In this document: piece by piece, positions 1 through 13,897 of the stretch
How positions within the stretch are numbered: position 1 is the first letter of the stretch
How the letters are laid out: each line of letters opens with the position of its first letter
NCBI GenBank assembly: GCA_013396635.1
Contig: WBMW01005666.1
Span: 62,001-126,000 of the forward strand
Reading direction: 5' to 3'
Length of the DNA stretch: 64,000 nucleotides
Source: Penelope pileata
Taxonomy: Eukaryota > Chordata > Aves > Galliformes > Cracidae
The notes under the pieces: model-generated
Seen by the model: the letters and a program-made list of their open reading frames with translations, nothing else
Databases searched by the model: none
What the model was told of the DNA's origin: nothing
Made by a program: the position numbers and the translations under genes

Positions 1-2400
1 ACATTCCTAGAAGGCTTCACTCTGCCTTTTAACTCTGTTCTGCTATATCTACTTGTTCAGAGCATTCTCAGAAGCAATGCACATTCAGATGAACCCATCA
101 TGAATTCAATGAATACCAAAGCAATTAATAATGATTAAACACTTACATTAAATGTCATTCTCTATATTTCAGTTAGAAAAGAATTTCTGGCACCTATTTT
201 TATTTGAAGAGAGTCACATTGCCCACAGAAAATTTCAAGTGCGTATTCAAAGTTTAGCAATTAGCAGAGATCAGAAGGCCAGGAGCAGAACAGACAGCGC
301 TGGGCGTTCAGAGTTTGGGTTATTTCAGGGGAGGCATGTGCCTTCCCAAGCTGTTTCTTTCCTACAATCAAGATGAGAATAAACATGCAAAAAAAAAAAA
401 ATAATTTCCAGCCTTTTTAATAAGTGAAGGATGGGAGAGGTTGCTTTGTTGCTGTTGTCACATTTGGTTATGAGAAAAAGAAGCAGAAGTTTAAGAAGGC
501 ATCCACTTTCCCTTGGTCTTTCGGCAGTCCTAAGGTGTTAGAAAAGTTTTTTTTTCTGTTTAGCGGTCACTTCTGAATCAGATTGCAGAGCAAATGGAGA
601 CTCCATTGCTCAATTTCCTTTGTGGCCACACATTTTTATAAACATGGACACTAATGGTAGGGAGGGAAACAGGAGACAATGAGAGCAGTTTTGTATATCA
701 CCGATCATTTAAAATACAATAAGCCCTGGAGTGGGGGTGAAAAGAAGGTGGGGATGTAAACATTCTCTAGGGACAGTTTGTCATTGATTTATGATAAAAT
801 CTCCTGAAAAATTCAAATTGGAGTGGTTTTCAGTTGGCATGTTGCAGGCCCTGCCGTAATAGCAGCCTCATCGGCTTCCAAAGGGCAAAAGGGAACACAA
901 CGGTACAGGGGGTCAGCACATCTGGCCACAGGGCTATTGAAATTAATCCCCTTTTCTGCTGTCATTGTGGACTAGAAGGACATGCAATTGCTGAACCTGT
1001 AATAAGATTCAGTACCTCTGACTAAAGTGAATTATTTAGCACTCACAGCTGCTTTTATATTCTTGATGGCATTTAGAGCTGCATCACCCAGAACCACAAT
1101 GTGGCTTTCAGTGCATGGGATGGCATTCCCTCCACTAAAGAGGAAAAAACTGCAACACCTGACTGACAAGTGAGCACAGGACTAGCGCAGCTTCATCCTG
1201 GCCACTTCTTGTATGGTGGCCTTTATGAAGAAAACAATTTCGTTTTTTCTCAGGGTAGAGCAAAGTGACACTAATCCACCATAATTGGGACATCAGTTCA
1301 GTTGGCAGACATGAAGAAACCTTAAGCAAAAGGGCAGAGCCACTTGAGAAATGTTGGTTGCTATCTCCAGCAGCAGGCTGATGGAGAAGCCCCAAAGAGG
1401 CTCACATCAGACTGCTGCTAAGTGGCCTTCAGAGAGGCTGCCCGGCCCCTGATCCCACAGAGCAACATGATGGGGATCAGTGTGGGTGCCTTGCCTGGGG
1501 GATAACGGCCCCAGCTCCATGCCTGGCTCCTGCTGCAGGGCAGCTCCGTCCCCAGAGATGCACAGGATTCTGCCGAGTCTGCAGCAAAGGCTGTTGAGAG
1601 GAGAAAAATTGACATTTTGCTGATTGTCTCAACTGCTTTGACATCTCACCAGAAGTACAAATGATCACTTATGTAAAGGTTATTATTTGAATGAAGGTAA
1701 TATCCCTTGGTGTGACTTAACTGTGAAACTGTTCCAGTTCCCTTCTGGTGTCCCTCTGGGATTCCTAGTCTCCTAAATAGTGCATGTATTTCTAATTTGC
1801 CTGGAGGCTAAGAAAATTTGGAATCTCAAATCCGCAGAGCTTGTCTGAGCTGGTGGAAAGCACTGAAACTGAGGCTTGTTCCAAAAGTCTCTTGCAGAGC
1901 TACCATTAAGACATGAAAAAAAGGTGAGGAATTTCTGCCTCAAAGAGCTCTTTTAACTAAAAGCATTCATGGCAGGGGTGGGAGCAGCCAGGAACTGCTG
2001 GGAGGGGTGCTCGTTCCACCAGCATCACTTGGCAAGCGGAGGGCTTCTTCCCAGTGGTGTGGGGCTGCTCTGCCGGGGCTGCTCCCATCCCAGCCCTGGG
2101 ACTCTGCTCCCTCTCAGGTTATGCAGAGCAAGGGGGCACAGAGTAAAGCTTGATGTTTTGGGGTTTTGGCAGATTAACGACACTGCTCGAAAATCAGTGT
2201 GAGTGCTCTAAAGTGACAGCTCAGCTCCTCTCCTCCTCAGAGCACAGTTTTGGGGAAAAGCAGGCATGCAACTTGCTATGTCTTTGTTCAGAGTTTATCT
2301 TCTTTAGGGATGCTTGGATCATGTTCGTACAGTTTGCTTGGCAGTTCCTGTTAGGGGAGGAATAGGCATGTTGGCCTGTTTTATCTTTGTTTATTTGGTT
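1..2400. other. Unique intergenic or intronic DNA, no gene seen
   Basis: No exon, repeat family or RNA gene is recognisable. The stretch holds a 13-base A run at 389-401, a T run at 547-555, and two richer G+C patches near 1430-1560 and 1970-2130. All open frames are under 90 codons and look like chance. Confidence 0.6.
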
Positions 2401-5230
2401 TCTTTAAATGAAAATTGAACATTTTTAGATGAAACTATCTGACTCAAGGAGATGAAGCGTGAAGAACCACCATCAAGTATCGCAAAGGGCTTATAATAAT
2501 TCTACAGCAAAGCTATGGATTAGCCATGGCCTGGACTCTCAGTCTCCACCACTCCAGTTGTTTTGGGGAAATCCAGTGTGGGGATGGGGCAGAGACATTT
2601 GTGCAGAACCCTTCTAGAAAGGAGAAAGGCCAACACCCTGGTGCCCTAAACAAACCCTGCTGTGTTCTTCCAGAGCTATTCTGGAGGCTTCTGCTATTAG
2701 ACCGCTCATTTTCGTACCCATACAGGCATTTTTTTGTTAACTGTATAGTTAACTATCTAATTAGTGTACACAAATATATTTGAAACTTCTCTACATATCT
2801 GTCATGGAAAAACGCGAGTGTAATTTTAGATATTGCTTTTTCTCATGTCTGAAAAATGCTCACATACTTCATTGTATGGATAGATACTGTTAGATCATGA
2901 GGTAACAGGCCAAAATGAAATTACCCCAGGTTAGTGAAAATGCCTCACATCTGTGGGTCAGAGCAGTTCAGTTTCCTCGACTACTTGCCTTGAGCTCTGA
3001 ATTAGTCCAATGCAAAATCATTTTGAAAAGATCAAACCTGGGGTTAATTTCAGTGCTACTGCATTGTGCTGTAACATGGGAATGGTGATCAGAAGCACTG
3101 GAAACTTCCCCATATCTCAGAAGCTCCCTCAGTTATCTGCCTGGGATAAACCATTAGGGAAAGAGCCTCCGGACACAGTATTTGCAGAAATGTGACTGTC
3201 TTTGAAATCATGCTCTGGTCCTACTTCCAGGCTCGAGAGGGGTCATGTACAAATGTAGGTGCATGTGGTTGATTTACAAAATGTCCCATGAAGTAGTATC
3301 ATATCAAAATTATATGAGGGACATATAGTAGTTACCAGAACAGATATCTCTGTGCTCTTTCCGAAAGAGTTTATGTTATGATGCCAGGTTCTCATCAGAT
3401 ATGCTAAAAAAAAGCCTATGTTCATACATTCTGTGCAACATAGCTAAAAAACATTCTACCTGAATAGCAACATTCCTTGGGAGGCTTCTCATATTAGGCC
3501 AAGGATTAGAAATCCCTGATGTACATCAAAGACAGTAAACTTGTGCCTAATTCCATCACACAGAGAAATTTTCATTGCTCTGAAACTGGTGGCAAAGTTT
3601 CCATCAGAGGGGCATAAAAGGTCAATTACCTTTCACAAGAGAAGATCTGCACTTGCTCAACTGACACAGAAAAGCTGTAATACATTTGAGTCTGAGTGCA
3701 GGGAAGAGAAATGGTGTTGTTTTCCTGTGTATTTTGGTTGTAAAGCTTTGCTAAAAATCCTTATTTTAAAGGAAAGTGCTGTACCATAAGTACATTAAGA
3801 ACATTAGCTGATGCCAAGATATAGCAGGCATCTGGAATTGCCTGTTGGATTCATAATTGCAATAAATTAGTATATGATATTTGTAACAAATTATGAAATG
3901 CCAAGTTAATTATTTATTGGCCACTTGTTATACAGTATTGCCTGTCAATGAATGACTCCATCTGGTCTGAAACTGTTGCAGATACTCTGAAACAAGACTG
4001 CTTAGAAGAATAGGAAGAGCTTCACAACATGCAAAGGATGACAAAATAGGAAAGAGCAAACATTTCCATCTTTCAATTTCATTTGCTTGGGGTTCAGTTA
4101 AATTCTTGTTACATGTTTTAGAGTTCCGTAAGAAACTGTTCTTCCATGCAGAGCTGACTGCATGCAGTTCCCAAGAGATGCAGTCTAACTGCTAACATAA
4201 GCTCTCACCAACATGTGGGGACATCTTCTACTCTCCAAGAGGAATAGACTGGCGATGAGAGAAGAAAAGTTTTCTCTTGTAAATGCCACTAGCAGATTTT
4301 TGTTATAATTTCTGTGCTGAGGAAAGGTGGTCAGAGGTAACACCATGAGGGCTACGGATTGAGCAATGCAAGGTGAAGTGAATCCAGTGCTCTGGAAATC
4401 CAAACTAGAGTAGCCATCTACCCTGTGGTTTTTCCAAGCAGCACAGAATAGTGCTGAAGCTACATTCAATGACCCTGCTTTTGCAGACTCTTTATAGGAG
4501 GTAGCCATGCTGATCAGACTTGTTTCTGGGTGTCACCAGAACCAGTGTGCTTGATCACTCCTCACTTGACTTGTTGTAGCTTTCTTAATTTTTGTCATAT
4601 TTCACCATTTGCCCTCCAGCAAGAGCACGTTTCCTGTGCTGAGTGTGTTGGTTGACCTTCCACAAGTCATCTCCATTTCCTTCTAACCAGACATTTCAAA
4701 TGGAAAGTTGCAAATTAATTGCTGAAAAGCAATTGAGCATGCTTAGTGTGATATCAGAAATAAGTGATTTCATTGATGTGATTATTAGTCACTGTAATCC
4801 CACCATGCAAGTGGGATGTGGTGAGCTGGCCCAGCTTTGTACAAACATTGCTCAGACCCAAAGCTATGAGACTTCTCAGGATCTGGGTCTAAATATTTTT
4901 CTTCTCAATTTGAAAAATAGGACTTCAGGTTTCTGTTGGATCTCTCAAACCTCACTGAGTCAATGTGGATGATTCCTCCGTTTTTCAGGTTTCACTGTGA
5001 TTTAGTTTTGATGATACACTTGTGGTCTCCCTTTAGAAAGGATGTTACTTGAGTTACACATCTGCCTATCGACAGCCAGCTAATCACAGCCATTTGAAAT
5101 CTTTGGGCCAGAAACTCCACTGATATCATCTCAGTTGATGTGTACTGATTTACTGAAGGATGTGTGGGAAGATATACAGACCTGCCTTGCAACCTCTCTT
5201 ACCTATGGACTGTTTGACTGATCGGTTTCT
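2401..5230. other. Unique AT-rich DNA, no gene seen
   Basis: No coding feature is supported. The part at 3840-3960 is dense in TAAT, ATTA and AATTA words and low in CpG, as conserved non-coding DNA often is, but this is only an impression. A small perfect hairpin lies at 4717-4734: 7-bp arms (AATTGCT / AGCAATT) around a GAAA loop. The 107-codon minus frame at 4185-4508 has no recognisable content. Confidence 0.55.
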
Positions 5231-8200
5231 ACTCAATGGCCAATTATTTTCTTGTCTTGGATGACCGTAAATTTATAGGTCTGTTTCTCCTTGTTTGTTT
5301 TCCCCCCTTCCTTCTTAAGCACCAGTGGCTTTTGGTGTTTTTATCTTTCTGTTTGTGTATGATCTGTTTTCTGAAACTTCCTCTTAATTATCTTTTTGAG
5401 CAATTTCTTTCTGCTTCCTGCAAAAAGCACGTTGTTTTCGTTACATGGCAACATCTGACCATCTTTTCTGTCCTTCCTGGCTGTCACCGTACTCCCTACC
5501 AGAGCTGACATAATAAATCATCAAAAAAAAACTAATGTCTCGCTTGCCAATCAATTTTCTACTTTCTTTCCTGTTGTCCCAACCACAAAGGTCATTTCTC
5601 ATTCCATCTTCTGTTGCAGGCAACCCCAAAGAGGAGTGTCATACTTGCTACAGTGTTCTTCCTCCATTAAGACTATTTTTCAAAGAAAAGGGTAGAGTTT
5701 GGGTCCTGACCTTGCCCAAGTGAGCATTCTCTCAAAAGAATTTTCTGGATTACGCTCCAGAAGTGCTTTTATTTTCCACTGAACAAAACAAATAGCTTTC
5801 TTGCCAACTTCCAGCTGTCTTAGAACAAAATCACAGCAATTAACAAGTAAGACTGATATTCTGTGGCTCAGTTGCCACTTGACTGCAGGATCCCTCCAGC
5901 GCTTAGCTGCTTTTTACCTTCCTTTGGGTAGCACTTCTGGCAGTAATCACCTCATCCATCATCGAGTTCTGCTCACCAAGGGCTGAGGCACTGCAGCCTC
6001 CTTTCACCGCCAATAGTCACACTCTTACCAAGCTCAGATGTTTCTGGTGTTTTATGGGAGTAACAGGTGCTTCAGTTTGGCCCACAGTATTTCTGCTAGC
6101 AAAGGAATTATCGGCAGGAGAACTGAATGGGGAAACACACAGAGGGTTCAGGTAAACGGAAGATCTCTCTTCGAACAGTCCGACCCTTTCCCAGGACAAA
6201 CATCCACTTGTAGCTTTCTGTGTGCTTCTTTTGCCACAGGCTGGTCAGGGAGCAGGATGTGCGCAGCCGATCTGAGTAAACCCAGTGAAGCAGGTAGTCC
6301 ATGCACAAGAAGCACAGGTTATGTTGTTTCTAGTGGTTTTCTGACACCAAGGCTAACATTTTTGTCAGTGTTTTGGTTGAACGTGGCTTCCTGGGCTGCC
6401 CTGAGCACCTGTGATCACCTTTACCCCCCAGCAGGCACAGTCCCCAAGGAGCACCTCAGTCTGGCTCACAGCTTGAGGGCAGAATGACAGATTCCAGGGA
6501 AAGATACAGACTTTCAGCAGATGCAGCTACTGAGTAATATCTATTCTAGAGTCTATCGTGCACGAATCCTGGCTTTCTGCTAGAAGTAACTGTCTGTTTT
6601 TATGTGTATATTTTTTATCTGAATCTCTGGCACCCAGAGACTGACTGGATTCATATTCCAGAGAGCTAGCAGCAAAGGCAGAATTTAGCAATTTGCTCTC
6701 AATGAACAAACTATGCTTTTGTTGATTTCTTGTTTATTTTACTTCTGCGTTAAAATGTGGTGCTTAAGAACAGCATTTTAATTGTAAATGAAAGAAACAC
6801 AGCCTTCTTGCTTCAGCAGGGTGGACGCCCACCTTCCAGGCTTGGTTCCTAGCGACTGGCTGTGCGGAAGAGCCTCTTTTCCTCTTACCTCAGAACTCTG
6901 TGGGAAGATGGGGAGCAGAGAGGAATTTGGAGGAGGCCAGGATCCCTTCAGGAAGATGGGGAGCAGAGCACTAAGGGGCTCGGAGGTGGCTGGAGTGGCC
7001 ACATTCTGCAGTGAGTAGGCCGTGAGCTGGCTCTGACAGTGAGAGAGGCTCCCTGGCATTGACAGCGTTGGTGTGTGGGTAGAGAGCGGGTTGGAAGGGC
7101 TCCGCACACAGTGGGGGGAACCTTCAGTGGTTCCCTTAAGCTGTGGGGTGTCAAAGAGTCATTAAGCATGAGCTCCAGGTAGCCATCCTGTTGTGTGATT
7201 TCTTGGTAACTTGTTTTCCCTCACAGATGCTCAGGCTCTCAAAACTATGCATTTGTTGCCATAGTGAGAGGACTTAGCTCAGACAGCAGAGGCTTGCTTT
7301 TATTTAACAGAAATCCAAATAAAAATAAGGAGAATCCTCCTCTGACTTCAGTGTTTGTCTCTCACCCAGGGAAAATTCATGCTCTTGGAAAGAAGTGTGC
7401 TCCAGATGGCATGCCCTGGGGAACTGCATTCAGGACTGGACCCACTGGGACACAGCAGAGGGAGAGAATGCAGAAAGAAGGCGCAGAAAAGCGGAAGGAG
7501 TAGTTGGTTTGTTTACTGCGTGAGAAGGGTAAAAGATGTGGGAAGGAAGAGAAGCAATCTTATCTGTATTGTCCACAGTGTGTGCAGCAGACTTTCTAAG
7601 GCAGAGGAGAGCAATCCCACAGCCAGGAAGGAAGGACAGACTTCTTCTAAAGACTTGCAGTGCCGGGTGCCTGGACCTCTGGCAAGCTCTGGCTTAGAAC
7701 TGCTCCATGGTGTGTGTTTATCCCAGGGCTCTGAGAAAATTATTTTCTTTGATGCTTGTGCCCTGCAAGTCAGCAGCTAAACTTTCCCTCCCACCAAGAT
7801 TTTTATACTTGCTTTTAACCTAAATACCAGCAGTTCTACACATTACTACCTGTCTAGCTATCTCTTTCTCTAGACTTACCACCTGGGAGGACTCAGAGGT
7901 AAGGCTTTGCTCACTTCTGTTAGATGACCATCCTCATTTGTGACAGTGCCAAAAAGGAGAGCCCTTCAAGTAAGCAGAACGAGTGTGCTAGTGAGAAGAA
8001 ACATATTCAAATGTCTTTTGAAGAGAACAACAAACATGCAGATACAGGAGACATTGATCATGCTGTCTGTGTGGTCAGTTGGAGCTTTGCCAATGACTCC
8101 AATGGCAATGGATTGGCAGGAAAGGGAATGGGAAATATTGGTGAAGAAGTGAATCAGCTTTGCATTAGTAGAAGAAAAAGCAGCTGCATTAGCAACTGTC

Positions 8201-8380
8201 CCATTAGAAAGTGCCCAGGGAAACCAAGATTCATTACTTCTATCTTTCAGGCCTTAATTGAACATTTTTACTCTACCTTCTGATTAGAATATTTAATTGG
8301 GCCAAACACCATTTTTTTTCCTCCTATATGCCATGAAATAGGCTCAAGCAAGAGGTTTTAAAGAAATGAGAGAAGCCTCA
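5231..8380. other. Unique DNA with pyrimidine-rich tract and short direct repeat
   Basis: The segment 5235-5420 is T/C-rich, so its plus-strand frame spells a hydrophobic low-complexity peptide with no support as a gene. An 18-bp word beginning GGAAGATGGGGAGC occurs twice, at 6903-6920 and 6951-6968. Open frames of 149, 141 and 119 codons (6038-6487, 7355-7780, 7924-8283) match nothing I know and carry no visible exon context. Confidence 0.55.
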
Positions 8381-8545
8381 TACAGAATCATAGAACATCC
8401 TGAGCTGGAAAGGACCCACAAGGATCATTGAGCCCAGCTCCTGGCTCCACACAGCACCACCCAAACCCTATGTCTGAGAGAGGTGTCCAAACGCTCTGTG
8501 AACTTCAGAAGCATGGGGCTGTGCCCACTACCCTGTTCCAGTGCT
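8381..8545 (-). mobile_element. CR1 LINE, 3'-end fragment
   Basis: Read on the minus strand, this ends in the CR1 3' signature. On the plus strand it starts with the reversed tail (CAGAATCATAGAACATCC), then the reverse complement of the GGGTCC...CTTTCCAGCTC block, then the 3' UTR region with GAGAGGTGTCCAAACGCT. Only the 3' untranslated part and a trace of the last codons survive. It belongs to the same broad type as the copies at 13898 and 43138. Homology fades after about 8545, and how much of 8546-8660 belongs to it is unclear. Confidence 0.85.
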
Positions 8546-9729
8546 ACAGAGATGTACTTGCAAGGTATATGAGGATATTCTTCCTTCAGAGACTGACTGA
8601 GATGCCAGCAATCCTCTCCTCCATGCCATGGGCAGACGAAAAACACTGTCATGTCCAGCTAGACATGCAGGAAGGGCACATTTAAACGCAACTTTCCCTA
8701 CTGCATAGAAGTAGGAGAAAAATATCAACCCTCAGCCATCCCACTTCTACACAACCCTGCCACGACCAAGTTTGTGAAAGCAGAAGACTTAGAAATCCAA
8801 AGAGTGGGATATGAAGTTCAATTTATAAATTCAGAGGCCCCTTCTGAAACCATAATCTCTGGTGGTAAAAAAATGTGTTGAAAGATAAAGTGGCAATGGT
8901 CTGATTTCATGGGCTGGCAAAAGAGCAGAGAGTGCTCTGGAGGTGACCCTGGCAAGTACCAATTTTCTGTGTGACCTAAAGCCAGTCACTTGAAAAAGTT
9001 AGTCCTGGTTATTGCAGCTGAAAGCAGGACTTATCAGAACACCAGATATGATGTTAGATTTGAGCTGTCCGAACAAACATATCTCCTGTAACTGACAGAC
9101 AGTTTTCGTGATGAAATCGAAGTGTATTCCATGACTTTACTAATCAGCTAAGTTTCCATATGTGATGAGATTCTTAACCAGATTTGTTCCTTCACTCTCA
9201 GGAATTCTCTAAAATATCAACTTTCAAAGCTTTGCCAGATTATTAATTTTTTCTTTCCAACAGTCACTCACGAGAAGTTGTGGTTTTGAAAATATTACCT
9301 TTCTGTAAGCAATATCAGCAATCTTTTGCAGTATCGATATCCCAAAATACTTCTGGAGACAAATATTTACCATTTATTACAGAAACAAGTGCTCCTTTTA
9401 CTAATAAATGAATGGCTTCCTACATGGCTCTCTTCTTTATCAGTGATATATAAAAAGTAAAGCAATACTAAAATACGGTTGCAGCAAAGATGAGTCTTCC
9501 AGTATATAATTTTTCCCTCTTTTGTGTAAATGGCATGTTTGCGTTTTTTAAATATGAAATATTTTATGAATATGGAAAAATGAATCCCTTGTTCCAACTT
9601 GGTTTTTCTGATAGTAAATGGATTAATGCTAAGTAGGCAATATTCCACACTTGTACCTTTTCTCATCTTGTATGACATCATTCTTCTTGTACCAGAATAT
9701 GGTGTAGAACAACAAGTCAGAATATCATG
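8546..9729. other. Unique DNA, no gene seen
   Basis: This holds nothing recognisable apart from the possible faded edge of the CR1 upstream. It becomes AT-rich towards 9240-9700. The 104-codon minus frame at 9367-9681 is rich in Lys, Ile and Phe and is explained by base composition. Confidence 0.55.
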
Positions 9730-10400
9730 GAGGAAGAACTAGGTGATCAGAGGACTAAAATAGATTAGGTCATAGAGTACTGGATAAAAGGAAATTGTAC
9801 GTAAGGGAGAGTAACAAGACATTTGGAGGTGAACTAGGAATTCTTTGGTTTGAAATGAGAAAGGAGAAGAAAAACCTGAGTGTGTTAGTCAATGACAGAG
9901 TGGCTGCCAGCAATAATTATGATGCAATTGTAAAAAATTCAAATTTGATACTAATGTAGCATGTGAAGCTTTTCAGAAAAAAAAAAAAAGAGGAAAGTAT
10001 AAATGTCATTGTACAGTGTAGTTTATTGAATGTAGCTCTGGATGTCTGTCTGCTAGAAAGATTAATTCAAATTAGAAGTGATATGCTCTGCACCAAAAGG
10101 GGATAAAAATTAAAACATTTGACTGGTACTGGGAAAGCATGTGATTGTGCCCTGTGAATGCATAAAGGACATATGTAGCTGGAATAGAGGAGACCTAATA
10201 AGTAAAAGAACCAAATAAACACACAACAAACGATTGTATTAGGGTGGAAATTATCAAAAAATGTTTCTAACTCTGAAAGTGGTTAGATTCTGGAACAGCA
10301 TCACAGAAGAGGTGGTTTTGAAAGGCAGAGCTTAGTGAGTTCATGAAAATAAGTATATAGGATGGCTGTCTGAATCTGCAGAGTAAAGGACCCAAGAGTT
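9730..10400 (+). mobile_element. Ancient CR1-like LINE relic (ORF2 3' half)
   Basis: The plus strand keeps the order of motifs of the last third of a CR1-type ORF2, with many changes. Around 9865-9960 a decayed version of the segment that reads LGVLVDDRV...NQCDAVVKKAN in better copies can be followed (GTGTGTTAGTCAATGACAGAG, then GATGCAATTGTAAAAAATTC). Around 10030-10070 there is a trace of the segment before the Lys-rich region, and around 10260-10330 the counterpart of the late part near the ORF end (GGTTAGATTCTGGAACAGC). No frame is open. A 13-A run lies at 9979-9991. The 5' and 3' limits are approximate. Known of the family: CR1 retrotransposes by target-primed reverse transcription. The age is inferred from divergence only. 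Confidence 0.65.
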
Positions 10401-12321
10401 TCTTTTCTGTTCCAGTTCTTAAGCTGTTTTCCTACACTTTCCTATACAGACAAGCTGAGGACACATGGAAGATTTACAAATAGATAAGGGCTTTGAACTG
10501 ATGTTCAAATTCTACTCAAGTCATCCGTGTTCTGGCAAAACAAATTGCCATGGCCAAATGACCATGTTCATGGCCATTGCAACAGCTTTTCTTCAGAGAG
10601 AGTAGAGAGAGTCACCGACACCAGGGACTAAATTGTGAATCACTGTTTTCCAGTTAAATGTCATAATGGCTGCAGTATCTCAGACAGGGACTTGTAGCAG
10701 GTACCCTTGGTTGTGGCCCAGCACCAGCAGCCTGTGCAGCAAAATCAGATGCAGGGTCCTCCCTCGGTTATACAGACCAAACTGCTGCAAATGCAATGTT
10801 CAGTTGCTAATATGACAAATTCAGACTGTGTTGAACTGCTTCTAGTCTGTTCCAGAAAGTTTCATGTCTAGGCAGTAACTGAGTGAGAATGTTTGTCTCT
10901 GCAACAATTTCAGAAGAGTCGAAGCAATCTGATCTGGGACAGAACTAGTAACAACAGAAAAATATTATCTTCTAGTAAAATTCTCAAGTTATTGGTGTTG
11001 TTGACCCGTCTGCTGCCTCTCTGATTATTCAGTACCTCCCTTGAAATAGGTGTTTTTGCTTTCTTCCTGTGTCACGTCATGTCCTTACACCATGGAGTTT
11101 CAATTCTGGTTGAGCTTCAACCACTGTTTCATGTAAGGAGTTGTAGTTTCTCAGAACAATGCACTTACTTTACTGTACACTGTAACTATATTTTCCATGT
11201 CTGAGTAACAGTATGCTGCAATTCACCCTCAGCATCCTGATACACATAGCACATGGGGGAAAAGCAGTGGATTAGAATGACAGGCAGAAGAGCCCTCAGA
11301 CTCCATCTTCATGCACCAAGTGCAATACTGCGCATGCTTTGGCATCTTCTGTTTAGTTTGAGCTATGTTATGTTCATTTCCTCTTAATGCAATTTCGTTA
11401 ATAGCTGAATTCAGTCACAAATCCACTTGTAAATAAACACCTTGTTACAGATTATGGTGTTCTCAATCTGCATGGTTGTTTGTCTCAGTCTATCACCCAA
11501 TAAAATCTGCCAATATTGTATGTTAATTTCTGTCATGTTCAAGTGTTTTTATATACTAATGGAGCAGCTTGTAATTTCACCATATAGGCTACCTACTCCT
11601 GGATATACAGCACATATTAGATAAATAAGCTGTCCAAAAAAGACGTTTGTATTGGATGTTCACCGTTGGTTTCTTCCTATACTGGCCGCAGATGCAGAAG
11701 CTGCCCTGGGAGATGAATGTGCCAGGATAAGTTATCTGGGGCTCATAAAATCTTTTTTAGAAGATTGAAATAAAGTCAGTGCTTGCAGAAGACAAATCAA
11801 TTGTGACATTTCTGAATAGAGTGCGATGCATTTAATTAGCACAAGACATACTGGCAAATGCTGAATTACCCAATAAATCACTGAATGCTGGAACCCATAC
11901 AGCGCCAGGAATCAGCTGTCTTTTGAGATGTACAGCAAGTGATAATAGGAAGATCTGGCCATTTCTCCTCCATTTTCTGTTAAATTTCTTCCATTCTGAC
12001 ATTTGCATGCCAGACCATTTTAATTATTTTAAAGTATCAAAGAATTTCTCCAACATAATCTGAGAAATCTGTACCATTATCTGCATTTGCTGAAGACTTA
12101 ACCTTCTGTCTGATGATATACTACAGTTTTACCTTCTGGTGGATGATGTAAGTTTAGGCTCTGGCAATAAAGGAATTTTTATTTATAAGAAAAATGTGCA
12201 AGGCTGCTCCCAAAGGCAAATGTTGCAGGACCAGGCTCTGGATCTCCCGGGCCTTCCCTGTGTGATGGGCAGAAGGGACTTTAGGCTTACTGCAGCCAGA
12301 CAGAAAGGGAACAGCTGTAAT
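10401..12321. other. Unique DNA, no gene seen
   Basis: No exon or named repeat is recognised. 11800-12130 is AT-rich and CpG-poor. Frames are short and uninformative. Confidence 0.55.
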
Positions 12322-12352
12322 AATAGAATCATAGGATGACTTGGGTTGGAAT
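12322..12352 (-). mobile_element. Possible CR1 3'-tail scrap
   Basis: About 30 bases (AATAGAATCATAGGATGAC, then TTGGGTTGGAA) look like the reversed CR1 tail and the first part of the 3' signature, but the resemblance stops where the usual GGGACCT block should follow. It may be a remnant whose body has been deleted, or chance. Confidence 0.4.
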
Positions 12353-13897
12353 GGTAAATGCGCTCCCTTCTTTAAGGCTCCTGGCCCCCATCTCTCCTGC
12401 CACGACAAGGTCAGCAGCAAGGCTATGGCCACATCTGGGTGGGCCCAGGCAGCAGCACCATCCTTAGTGTCCAATCCCCATGTATTAGCCATGCCCTCAC
12501 ACTGCTGCCATTACTCCTGTTGTGTATCAGAAGTGATTTGGTAGCTGTTCAGCAAAACTTCTATTAACACATAAAGAAACTCTCCAAGTTCTTGCGTTCG
12601 CTCTCATCACCTCACTGTCTGAACTCCTCAAGAAAAGGGAAGCTCAGGAAGATTTTCATCAAAACATTGTTTGTTCACCTGGGAAAGAGACAGAGTCACT
12701 TCAGGTACTTTCTGGACTCAGAGATCTATAGAGTTACTTTGTTGGGACAAATCCTGCTGATTTCCTGAAGTACTTTGGGTACCACTTCTGAACATGACAA
12801 AGTTAATTAGCTGGTTAGGTGTAATTTTCCAGAGTTGGCCACTTAAGTTACTTAAGAAAAAATACAGAACAAAGAAGCTGATAAGGTCCTGGGGTATGTA
12901 TATTCTTATTGAATATTTTGCATGTAGTACATTTGAATTTACAAAAGATTCTTGTTTGCTTGTTGCTATACAGTTTAATCACATTTTTAAAATTCTTTTA
13001 ATGGGGAAGGATATTACTATTTCAAAAAACTTGGCCTGAAGCTAAACTAAGCTGTCTTTAAGAATAAGATACAAAAGACATACACAGCAGTACTGCTGAT
13101 TTTGTGCCTGCAGTGATAGAAAACTGCATATGCAACTGCAGCCGTGGAATAAAGATTTTGCATGCTTTAGAAGGTCTGTGATTTTAAGGATTTGGTATTT
13201 AATGATATTCCACCACGCAGGGGTGGCCTGCAGTTTCTGCCCAGCATCCTCTATTAGGCAAAATATCATGGTCTCTTCTCAAGAGCAAATCAAATTGCTT
13301 TGGGTGCTGCCAGTATTTGATATTTACTTAAATCTCTGTATATCACCAGCACAAAAACAGATATAAATTTAGCTTCAGTTCATGGGCCTAATTTCTCTTT
13401 CTTTTGGCTGAATATGTTCAGGGCAGCACTGCTGTAGAATATTTAGTAACTCATCCTTCTTCTATAGAGATTTACCCTCTTGTCAGTTTTGCATGGTCCC
13501 ATGCTTGTTTTCAGCCTATAGTTATTACTGCCCAGGCAGAGATGGTCTAAACCTCTCTACCAGGCATGTCAGGTGCAACTTAAGTGACGCTTTTGCCTTC
13601 TCAGTGTTACTGCAGATCCTTTCTCCTCAAGAGCTCAGCAGGGTGTCTGTTGGTTCTCGTTGAGATTACCCAAAAGTAAAATGGGAACAAAATGGACTGA
13701 GGGGTTCTACTTTTTGTTTCTGTTTGAACGACATCAGCAGTCTCCATCCTCACTCACCTACCTGTCCTCCAAACAAGGGCTGTTATATCACTTCAGGTGG
13801 CCATGTGGTCTCTGATTCCACAGTCTTCAGCATGTAAAAGTCACAGCTTTTGCCACAAAATCACAGCCTTCTCCTTCTGATGTAAGGCTGATGTGAA
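12353..13897. other. Unique DNA, no gene seen
   Basis: The part at 12360-12480 is moderately GC-rich and 12780-13040 is AT-rich. No coding or repeat identity is visible. Confidence 0.55.

Noticed and set aside
6903..6968. 18-bp direct repeat as mobile-element ends
   Set aside because: The two copies are only 48 bases apart in purine-rich DNA, with no inverted repeats or target duplication.
7924..8283. 119-codon plus-strand frame of balanced composition
   Set aside because: It contains no domain I recognise and has no splice signals or promoter. Frames of this length are expected by chance in 64 kb read in six frames.
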